DNA of 64,000 nucleotides from Pelobates cultripes (Eukaryota; Chordata; Amphibia; Anura; Pelobatidae), in NCBI GenBank assembly GCA_933207985.1, contig OW240914.1, forward strand, positions 286,209,117 through 286,273,116, written 5' to 3'. The position numbers and the translations under genes are program-made. This document shows, piece by piece, positions 55,771 through 64,000 of this stretch. Each line of letters begins with the position of its first letter. Position 1 is the stretch's first letter. Under the pieces are notes generated by a model that did no database searches, had not been told where the DNA came from, and saw only the letters and a list, made by a program, of their open reading frames with translations.

Positions 55771-57000
55771 GTGATTTTGAAAATGCCTATAGTCTAACCC
55801 CTTTGCTGTGGCATGGCTATTAAGGAAGTGGAAATACCCTTTAAAAATGTTAATGGCAAACATAATATTGATGCCATAAATCTGAACTACAGTTAAATCA
55901 GGTGGCATATATAGTCAACATACTTGATTGATAATGAATAAATTCCAAGTTAATAAGTATTTTCTTTATGACTTGCTATTTGACTCCTGAGAAACAGTCT
56001 GGATTAGAGGTGTATATTACCGCCTCATAGGTTACTGACATACTTTATATATCCCAGGGGCCTACTTCAACATGAACTCTGTTTTAATTACAGAATACTA
56101 GTGGTGGGCTGTCACAACAAAGATGGCACCGTATGCCAAGATGTCATACTTGTAGGAATACTAGGCTGGTGGATTGACAAAGAATTTAAGATGGCTAAGA
56201 GATTGGTGGAATTAAATAATCTTTTTTTTTTAGAGTGGTTTTTCTGGGGAAAATAGAGCAGAAAGAAATGAATTAAACAGCAAATGTAGGCTATGATTCC
56301 AACTCTGTCAAAATATACACTGAGACATAGTAAGGACTACATTGTCTCTGTATTTCTCCTCTGCTTGACACATTGCACAGCCACCAGAAACAGAGGTGGA
56401 GATTTCTGGCAGGTGCCATCTTGGAAACACTAAGGTGATGGTACTGTGAAATAATATTTGGTGGGACAGCACTACTTAAAAAAAATAAATTAAAAAAAAC
56501 ACAAGTCCTGTCTTATTTCAACACCAAGATGGTATTAAGACAATGTAAATATATTGGTTGGTGTTGCTTAGAATATCCCTTTAAGTGTGTGTCAAACCTC
56601 CCCCCACACACTGTTCTACACAAAGTATAAAACCCACAATGCTTTAATAAAAAAAAAAAAATTAACATTCTGGAAGTCACTATCTATTCTTATGCAGATC
56701 TACAGCAATGCTCATAGTGACTAGGAATCTGAGCATCAAATGCCCCCCACTTAGACTAGGGACTCGCTTTATCTTACTTTGTATTGATGTTATTGGTTTA
56801 CTTATTTCTCTCTGACCTTGAAGATAAGCTATGGTATGCATACTTTCTTGTGCACGCTAATCCTTCTTCACACAACAAGTAATTTTTTTTTTTAAATATC
56901 AAAAATGAACTGTATACCCTATACAAGCATGGTGGCCTTTTCTTTAATGCTTATATTACTTTTTGTCTAAGTTCATTGTGTTTGTAACGGATCACTTGGC
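55771..57000. other. Intergenic; unclassified repeats
   Basis: No coding feature. A segment ending gcttagaatatccctttaag near 56585 looks like an eroded MITE terminus. Confidence 0.35.
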
Positions 57001-58850
57001 ACCCCATTGAAGGATGCTCCTACCGTTTCCTGAGGGCTCCAAGCACTCCACCAGAGACCATAACCACCGCAGACCCCACGAACCGCCGCAGCTTGGTTAG
57101 GGTCTCGCCGTCTCCTACCCACCCTACGACAAGGCTCCAGGTTCCAGTGGGTGAACCTCTCTTTCCCCAGAGAGCGAAGCAGGACAGGAACAGGAACAAG
57201 CTCTTACAAGAGCTTAGTGATTATTCAAGGGAGTATGAAGAGCATATCAATCCCTTGTAGCAGATTCCCCCAATAAGAGACAGGACTCTAAATTGAGGGT
57301 GAAGTAGAACTGGTTTAATGAGCACAGTATACAGTTTTCCCCACAAGGTTACCACCCACGTGGACCTTGTGGTGCACAGGACACAAAGTCACAACAGCGA
57401 ATCAAAACCATATTGTACAGATAGACACTCCCAGCTAATGTACACAAATGCTCCCCTCTGCCTGTGATACAATTACCAAACACAATAGACTAACTCAATT
57501 ACCACAGGCAGAAAATATATACGGTTTTACCCAAAGTCTACAAACACCCTAAAACAACAACATATCCCCACAAATTATACATCACTGGATAGCCCTGATC
57601 TGGGTGAACAACATATCCAAAATTCACCCAGATCCGAGCAGGGGTTCAAAAGTTTTATGGAAGTGACATTTGACCGACCGCAAGCATGGCTTTCATGCCT
57701 AAAACAGTTCCACAGATTTAGGCTGAGAGGCCGGTCTATCTTATCCTCTATTCTGGAGATAATTGGCTTAAGTGGCTGTGGTAACTTAAAGGACCACTAC
57801 AGTGCCAGAAAAAACATACCTGTTTTCCTGGCACTATAGTGCCCTGAGGGTGCCCCCACTTTCAGGGACCCCCTCCTGCCGGGCTCTGGGGAGAGGAAGG
57901 GGTTGAAATCTTACCTTTCTCCAGCGCCAAGCGGGGAGCTCTCCTCCTCCTCTCTGCCTCCTCTCCTCCTTTCAGCTGAATGCGCATGCGCGTCAGGAGC
58001 TGCGCGCATTCAGCCAGTCTAATAGGAAAGCATTAGTAATGCTTTCCTATGGATGCTAGCGTCTTCTCACTGTGATTTTCACAGTGAGAAGCACGCAAAT
58101 GCCTCTAGCGGCTGTCAATGAGACAGCCACTAGAGGCTTTAGAGGCTGGATTAACCAATTTCTCTGAAACTGCTATGTTTATAAAAAAATGGGTTAACCC
58201 TAGCTGGACCTGGCACCCAGACCACTTCATTAAGCTGAAGTAGTCTGGGTGCCTAGAGTGGTCATTTAATTATCTCCAGTAAGAGGAAATATCTCTAAGT
58301 CAAAAACCACATAAAAATACATAACATATAATACAATGTTTTTACCTATATGTCCAACATATCCCCAGATAGCTTGGATCTGAATGCTCAATATGTCTCA
58401 TGTTAAAAGTGCCCTATAGTACAAGGAAGGGTGAGGTCATAAAATAGCAAGGGCTGATGGGAGATTGAGGAGGGACAAAGCAGCCAGTTTAAACTGGTCT
58501 GGCAGTGTCCCTAGGATAACGCTCTGCTGGAGAATAATAGGACAGAAAAAAGGGGGAGGGGAAGAGGCACATTTTCCCATGGATTTAAAGGGGTAGACAA
58601 AGTGTTTTAAAATCCAATAAGCCCAAATAGACTTTTTAGCATGTCTTTTTGTAGGGCCCATAGTCTTGGGGTAGGAAGCTGGCAAGTAGTCCCCTCCAAA
58701 AACTCACGGCAAACTCCCTAAAAAAGGTTTGGGTAAATGACAAATAACCTGAAAAGAAGTGATTGCGACAAGCAAATGACATCTGTGGTGGCATGCCAAA
58801 ACCAAATATTATGCGTGTGTGGGTCTGACAGAAGATCACATTGAGAAAGA
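57001..58850. repeat. LTR-like or unknown repeat, interrupted by a family A MITE
   Basis: From about 56985 (gtaacggatcacttggcacc) the sequence is GC-richer and distinct from its surroundings, and it resumes after the MITE at 57786-58269. It contains a 12-bp hairpin (gatctgggtgaa/ttcacccagatc) at 57597-57634. No second copy is in the window, so LTR status is a guess. Confidence 0.3.
57786..58269. mobile_element. Complete family A MITE, 484 bp
   Basis: Left ttaaaggaccactacagtgc with hairpin cagaaaaaacatacct/gttttcctg; right ccagaccacttcattaagct with gaagtagtctgg and agagtggtcatttaa. It is the reverse-orientation relative of 16118-16557, including the ttctcactgtgattttcaca block. Confidence 0.85.
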
Positions 58851-59176
58851 AATAATAATAATATTCTGAGACGTATCACAAGAGAATGCCGGGCGGGTGG
58901 GGGGACTCATGGGGTCTGATGGAGCAGAAGTTTGTGGGTAAGTATTCAGGTGAGTGCGAGGAGGTAGCGCGAGCCAGGTGCAGGGCAGCACGCATGGCTA
59001 TTTTCATCAGGAAGCTTGTGCTCAGGTAGGGCTCCTGATTGGCTAATTGCAGTGCGAGGTATCTAGCGGCGGGTATAAATTTAAGGGTGCCAAAAATTAT
59101 TCATCTCAGCAGGTGCCAGACAAATAGAAGGTTTGCTGTGTAATTCATAAGCTGAATCTCCCTTTATCTCAGGATT

Positions 59177-59374
59177 ATGTCTGGCACTGGTGAGTCTTTT
59201 TTGGAGCAGCTTAGAAAGAAAGCTCCGAGCTGTGGTGATGCAGAGTGGTTACAAGCATGCCTGGAGTCAGCCCCTGGTACTTCAGGTCTGAACAAATTAG
59301 AAGAGGAAGGGGTGGAACATCAGGAGGAGCTTTCCATGCAGGGGGGGTGCTGGCTGTTACCCTCCTACAATTAG
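59177..59374 (+). pseudogene. DIRS gag-like start
   Basis: An open frame from ATG starting MSGTGESFLEQLRKK, about 100 nt after a TATA-like sequence, broken after 65 codons. Its role as gag is inferred from position only. Confidence 0.4.
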
Positions 59375-60099
59375 GGGACCAGCACAGGAAGAACATTTTG
59401 GTGAGAGTGACCCCTGCAGGATTTGTGAAGCAAGGATTAAAAGATCCAGGAAGCCTTTTTCACCATCTCCAATAAGAAGCAAGAAGAGGCAATAGAAACA
59501 TAGCAGGAAAGTGGAGCAAAAGGTGAAGAATAAAGAGTTTACTAAGCCGGATAGAGAAAAGGGGATTAAGAGAGGAAGAAATGTATTCCCAGGTCACTTA
59601 ATAATTGGCTTCAAGCGTTCTTCATTTATTCCAGCGTGTTAGGCGAAATATCCCGAATTATGCTGTGGTTTATTTCAGCACGCAGAAGCTATTTTGGAGG
59701 CTTATAAGAATTTCGGGGGCTTTGCATGGTTTTATTATGATGAACAATTCTGCCAAAAGCTAGCAGTTCATAGTAACTTAAAGTGGGGTATGAAAGATGT
59801 AGGGCTATAGGTGTGCATGATGTTACCTCAGAGACAGCCTGTTTATGCTAACAGACAGGTTAGTCATAATACCACACAGAAAAAAAGGGTTTTGTTGGGC
59901 ATAAAATGAATCTCAATGCAACTGGTTAAGTAATTATAGGTTCTGGCATGAGCGTTCTACATGTTCGGGGACACACCCTAATTTTCGATGCTGCAAAAGA
60001 AGTCAGTCAAAAAGCGCAGTTTCGAAAAACGCAGACTCCAGTGAGGTTGAAAAAGTTACTGCTGTACCTAGAATGTTTTTGGTTTGTGGAAGGGGAGCG

Positions 60100-60680
60100 C
60101 TGATGGCAAAGGGGGATATCAAAGCTGATTTTCGGTTGTTACCTATTCACCCAGAGTCATTTAATTCTCTGGGTTTTCAGTTTGACGGTCAGTATTTTTC
60201 GATAAGTGTTAACCGATGGGTTGTGCATTGTCTTGTTCATACTTCGAAACTTTGTGACTTTCATCGAGTGGATAGTTCAGTATGGGTCAGGTCTGAGAAA
60301 TGTAATACACTATTTGGATGATTTTTTATTTGTGGGTGCAACGGACAGTGGCAGCTGTAAGCATTTATTAGCAAGTTTTCAAAAGATGACTTGCGAATTA
60401 GGGATTCCTTTGGCGGCAGATACGCCATTATTACCAACATGTTGTTTACAATTCCTTGGTATAATCATTGATTCTGCAAAGATGGAGTTTAGGTTGCTGG
60501 ATGAAAAAAATAGCAAGAATGAAGATGCTGATTCAACAGGTAATGGGTTGTGAAAAAGTGACCTTGAAGGTGCTGCAGTCTTTATTAGGTGTGTTGACAT
60601 TCGCATCAAGGGTGATTCCAGTGGGGAAATTGGGTATGGCAATGGCAAACCAAGTCTTCCTTTGCACACGTTAGAGTAAC
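60100..60680 (+). pseudogene. DIRS reverse transcriptase remnant
   Basis: KGDIKADFRLLPIHPESFNS and GFQFDGQYF appear first; after a frameshift, GLRNVIHYLDDFLFVG carries the YLDD catalytic motif, followed by LQFLGIIIDS; after another shift, LQSLLGVLTFASRVIPVG. These are the RT palm/thumb blocks of DIRS/Gypsy-like polymerases. At least two frameshifts make it inactive. Confidence 0.8.
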
Positions 60681-60768
60681 AAGAGAAGTAAAACAAGATT
60701 TGAAAGTGTGGGAGATGTTTTTTTAATATTTTAATGGGAGGTCAGTGTGGCAAAGAGAGTTCACTGAT

Positions 60769-60990
60769 TTTGACAGTCTAGAGCTGTCCACAGATGCAGT
60801 GAGTGCCATTGGTTTCGGTATATATTGGAATGGACAGTGGTGTGCGCAGGAATGGCCAAGGTCTTGAGCTCAGGAAGGCCTAACAAAGAATCTAACATTG
60901 TTGGAATTATTTCCCATAGTAGCCATATATTGATGGGGGGAAGTTTGGAGAGACAGACGTCTGATTGCCACATGTGACAATTTAAGTGTA
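60769..60990 (+). pseudogene. DIRS RNase H-like segment
   Basis: LELSTDAVSAIGFGIYWNGQ with WCAQEWP, then after a stop TKNLTLLELFPI and ATCDN: the DA/E/D pattern of RNase H following RT. It has an internal stop and frameshift. Confidence 0.65.
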
Positions 60991-61004
60991 GTAATGGTTA
61001 TTAA

Positions 61005-61445
61005 TTAATTACAATTTATTAATTGTATTGAAGCATCCTGGTCTTGCATTGAAGCATCCTGGCCTTCCATAACACCTCAGCAGTGCCACAGGCTGATAGC
61101 TTCCATGCAATGCTGCATTGAGGCAGTAATTGCTGCAAAAGGGACCCAAACCAAGTACTGAGTCCATATGCATTCTTATAATTTTCAGAGGTCCGATATT
61201 GTTCTATGTACATTCCTTGTTTTATTGATTGCATGTAATATTCTAATTTACTGAGATGGTGGATTTGGGGTTTTCATGAGCTGTAAGCCAGAATCATCGC
61301 CTTATGACAAATCACGGCTTGAACTATCTTGCTTTGCATGTAATGCATCTATCTCATATATTAGTTTCCCCTTTTACGTTGCATTACTGAAATAAATGAA
61401 CTTTTGCATGATATTCAAATTTTTCGAGTATCACCTGTAAGTGTA
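61005..61445. mobile_element. Non-LTR-type 3' end inserted in the DIRS element
   Basis: Contains gagatggtggatttggggtt, ttcatgagctgtaagccaga, gcattactgaaataaatgaa and a terminal cacctgta, a tail found widely in fish and frog genomes. It separates the RNase H segment from the pol C-terminus. Family name not known to me with confidence. Confidence 0.5.
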
Positions 61446-61671
61446 AAAAGGTAGTCATTTTGCTTAGGCATTTGGTTTTAAGGTGTTTGCAATTTAATAT
61501 TTGGCTAAAAGCCAGGCACATACCAGGTAAACGTAATAGACTTTCTGACGCTCTTTCACGATTGCAATTGCAGGAGTTCCGGAAATGGCACCTCGAGCAG
61601 CTGGGAAAGGAATCCAGTTTCCGTCAGACCTTTGGGAATTGATTGGGGACAGTTAAGTTCCTTTTTTAAGG

Positions 61672-61915
61672 AATTCAGTGGCTGCTTCGACTTGGCTAGC
61701 TTATTTCAGGGCATGGAATGAGTTATTTAACTGTAACAATGTGAGTGGGAGTAATCCACTGTGAGATGATAAGGAGAGTGCAGTTAATTTTGTAGTTCAT
61801 TTGATGCAGAAACACATTTCTAAATCAAGATTAGCAAGCACTTTAGCAGGGGTGGATTTCTTTAGAAAGTTGTGCGATTGTAAACCAATCAAACAATATT
61901 TCATAGTCCATCAGC
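61672..61915 (+). pseudogene. DIRS tyrosine recombinase, N-terminal core-binding part
   Basis: STWLAYFRAWNELFN and HLMQKHISKSRLASTLAGVD match the helical SAM-like core-binding domain of tyrosine recombinases. One stop interrupts it. The catalytic R-H-R-Y part is missing because a MITE starts at 61919. Confidence 0.6.
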
Positions 61916-61918
61916 TTT

Positions 61919-61990
61919 TAACCCCTTAAGGACACATGACATGTGTGACATGTCATGATTCCCTTTTATTCCAGAAGTTATTCCAGAAGA
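61919..61990. mobile_element. piggyBac-like palindromic MITE, left part
   Basis: ttaaccccttaaggacacat then gacatgtcatgattcccttt, nearly identical to 11829-11890, but ends after a duplicated ttattccagaag without the right terminus. Confidence 0.7.
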
Positions 61991-62067
61991 TCTCAGGATC
62001 TCCCCTGTCGGCTCATGCAGAGCCGGCGCTATCCGAGTGCTGGCTCTGCTCTCAGCCTCCCTCCCCA

Positions 62068-62185
62068 CTGCACCCACACACATACAGCACCCTCACACAC
62101 ATACAGCACACACAAACAGCACATACAGCACACACATACAGCACCTTCACACATACATCACCCACACACACATACATATACACGC
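62068..62185 (+). repeat. (CA)-rich compound microsatellite
   Basis: Units cacacacatacagca and cacccacacaca repeat irregularly. The overlapping open frames are artefacts. Confidence 0.9.
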
Positions 62186-62269
62186 AGCGTGTGTTTGTGC
62201 TTTAGGGTGCACACCCTAATGCAATAGGCTGCGCACGCCTATGGTTATAGTAGAAAGTTAAATTATGGG

Positions 62270-62740
62270 TAATACAGGGCCGGATTAACATAGGGGCTGA
62301 TGGAGCTGCAGCTCCAGGCCCAGGCCCAGGCCCATGGAATAGGCCCATTGATTTATAATAAAAAAATAAAAAAATAAAAAATATTTTAATTTTTTTTTTC
62401 CACACACTACTCTTAGGGATTCCACCTGACTTTTATTTTATTGGCACAGCCAGTATTTGAGGCTGCCTGGCTGGTGCCAATATTGCAGTGATACTGGCAA
62501 TACAAATGCTGGTATTTTTCTCAGTATAAACAAGAGATTACTCTGCAATACCAGCACTGGCCAGTAGGGGTCAACGTGTATGGAGAGAGGCAGGGATAGG
62601 AAGTTCCAGCATATCCCTCCCTGCCTATCTATACTCACTGATCTGCAGGGGTGCAGCTACAGAGAGTCCAGACAGCAACTCCCACCCTGCAGAGACAGCC
62701 TACAGCTCAGGGAAGTAAGGGATGGGGGAAAGGCTGCAAG
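62270..62740. repeat. Interspersed repeat starting gggccggattaaca
   Basis: gggccggattaacatagggg, ctgatggagctgcagctcca and a ggcccaggcccaggccca run, then an A/T-rich tract. It leads directly into the minisatellite. Class not recognised. Confidence 0.4.
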
Positions 62741-62741
62741 G

Positions 62742-63148
62742 AGACATGGGGACACTAAGGGGCACTGGGAGACATTATGACAGGCACTGAGACACTAAGG
62801 GACATTGGGAGACATTATAGCAGGCACTGAGACACTAAGGGACATTGGGAGACATTATGGCAGACATTGAGACACTACGGGGCACTGGGAGACATTATGG
62901 CAGACACTGAGACACTAAGGGACATTGGGAAACATTATGGCAGACACTGAGACACTAAGGGACATTGGGAGACATTATGGCAGCCACTGAGACACTAAGG
63001 GACACTGGGAGACATTATGGCAGACACTGAGACACTAAGGGACATTGGGAGACATTATGGCAGACACTGAGACACTAAGGGACACTGAGAGACATTATGG
63101 CAGACACTGAGACACTAAGGGACATTGGGAGACATTGTGACACAGACA
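62742..63148 (+). repeat. 40-bp minisatellite, about 10 copies
   Basis: The unit begins gacattatggcagacactga and continues gacactaagggacattggga; starts recur every 40 bp at 62772, 62812, 62852, 62892, 62932, 62972, 63012, 63052, 63092 and 63132. Copies differ by only a few bases. Confidence 0.95.
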
Positions 63149-63560
63149 CATGGGGACACAGTGTCCCCATGTCTCCCAGCCAGTGTCCCTGGTGTCTCAG
63201 TGCCCCCTAGTCTCCCAGTGCCCCCAGTCTGCCAGTGTCTCACTGTTCCCATGTCTCCCAGTGCCTCAAGTGTCTCAATGTCCCCATGTCTCCAAGCTAG
63301 TGTCCCTAGTGTCTGTGGCCCTGGTGTCTCCTTGTCCCCATGTCTCCCAGTGCCCCATGTCTCAATGTCCCCATGTCCCCCAGCCAGTGTATCTAGTGTC
63401 TGTGTCCCTGGTGTCTATGTCCCCATGTCTTCAAGTGTCCCCTATTTTCCCAGTGTCCCCATGCGTCCCAGCCAGAGTCCCCTAGTCTCCCAGTGTCACT
63501 GGTGTCTCTGTGTCCCTAGGTCTCCCTGTGTCCCCAGGTCTTCCTGTCTTCCTAGTGACA
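63149..63560 (-). repeat. Inverted, diverged continuation of the minisatellite
   Basis: A palindrome catggggacac/gtgtccccatg centred on 63160 switches orientation. Beyond it, gtctcccagtgtccct-like units are the reverse complement of the agggacattgggagac part of the 40-bp unit, but more diverged. The 184-codon open frame here is a repeat artefact. Confidence 0.8.
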
Positions 63561-63579
63561 TGGGGACTAGGACCCTTAG

Positions 63580-64000
63580 ATGGCTGTTAGAGATCCTTCC
63601 TGGGTCATGGCTGCCTAAAATGCATCCAAACATTCAGTGTCTCCTCCCTCTGCATGCAGACACTGAACTTTCCTCATAGAGATTCATTGATTCAATTCAT
63701 CTCTATGAGGAGATGCTGATTGGCCAGGGCTCTGTTTGAATCATGCTGGCTCTGCCCCTGATCTGCCTCTTTGTCAGTCTCAGCCAATCCTATGGGGAAA
63801 CACTGTGATTGGATTAGGCCATCACTTCTAATGATGTCAGCAGACTGCTTGTTTTTCTGAGTCTAACAGCATGCAGAGTTACAGCTTCAGGCTTGAATAC
63901 AGTAAGATTATGCTATATTTATGGAGGCATGAGGGGCCCAGGGGGGCTAGATGGTGGTGTTAACACTATAGGGTCATGAATTAATGTTTGTGTTCCTGAC
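63580..64000. mobile_element. TTAA-type MITE (family D), cut by the window edge
   Basis: Shares gcagacactgaactttcctc, tagagattcattgattcaat, ctctatgaggagatgctgat and aacactatagggtcatgaat with 55440-55740. The right terminus lies outside the window. Confidence 0.75.

Larger units (their letters stand above)
58860..61918 (+). mobile_element. DIRS-type tyrosine-recombinase retrotransposon, degraded
   Basis: Parts appear in order: a TATA-like gggtataaattt at 59070-59081, a gag-like ATG at 59177, a reverse transcriptase (60100-60680), an RNase H-like segment (60769-60990), the pol C-terminal ARHIPGKRNRLSDALSRLQL (61518-61577) and the N-terminal part of a tyrosine recombinase (61672-61915). The pol/YR arrangement without integrase or LTRs is the DIRS order. 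Frameshifts and stops interrupt every part. It is cut off at 61919 by a palindromic MITE. Confidence 0.75.

Noticed and set aside
57001..57785. Long terminal repeat of the DIRS element
   Set aside because: DIRS elements lack ordinary LTRs, no second copy exists in the window, and no primer-binding site was seen; left as unknown repeat.
62742..63148. CRISPR-like regular spacing
   Set aside because: The 40-bp units are contiguous with no unique spacers; a eukaryotic minisatellite.
63125..63679. 184-codon open frame rich in Pro, Ser, Val
   Set aside because: It lies wholly in the inverted minisatellite and the following MITE; the composition follows from the repeat.

Overview
The window is vertebrate nuclear DNA, very probably from a frog or toad. 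It holds one recognisable protein-coding gene on the plus strand: most of PPARGC1B, which encodes the transcriptional coactivator PGC-1beta. Eleven consecutive coding exons (counted as exons 2 to 12 by comparison with the human gene) lie between 28430 and 48452. Each is bounded by AG/GT, and all the phases join: 2832 nt make 943 codons plus a stop. The first coding exon (about 26 residues in human) was not found and should lie 5' of this window. An amphibian source is inferred from a protein clearly diverged from the mammalian one combined with repeat types I associate with anuran genomes. The species is not determined, and I do not think it is Xenopus.

Layout. Positions 1-28429 are best read as the 3' part of a long first intron. 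No convincing gene was found there, but there are many transposable-element copies: TTAA-flanked MITEs, hAT elements with exact 8-bp target duplications, a Penelope-like fragment and non-LTR tails. Positions 28430-48452 are the PPARGC1B exons; the introns carry a broken Tc1-like transposase, more MITEs, a 200-bp insertion with a 15-bp target duplication and a perfect 37-bp inverted repeat. Positions 48453 to about 54940 look like a long AT-rich 3' UTR. From about 55200 to 64000 is repeat-dominated intergenic DNA: TTAA MITEs, an LTR-like or unknown repeat, a degraded DIRS-type tyrosine-recombinase retrotransposon split by a non-LTR 3' end, and a 40-bp minisatellite that runs into an inverted copy of itself.

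How the gene works. PGC-1beta binds nuclear receptors through LXXLL motifs (one created at the exon 3/4 junction, one in exon 5), binds HCF-1 through a DHDY motif (exon 8), and carries an RNA-recognition motif (exons 10-11). In vertebrates it drives mitochondrial and lipid-oxidation genes with ERR and PPAR receptors. The frog protein keeps all these modules but lacks the long glutamate-rich tracts I recall from the human protein.

I found no evidence of a new multi-gene system. The most unusual items are structural: the perfect intronic palindrome, the inverted minisatellite, and several MITE families whose ends each fold into their own hairpin.
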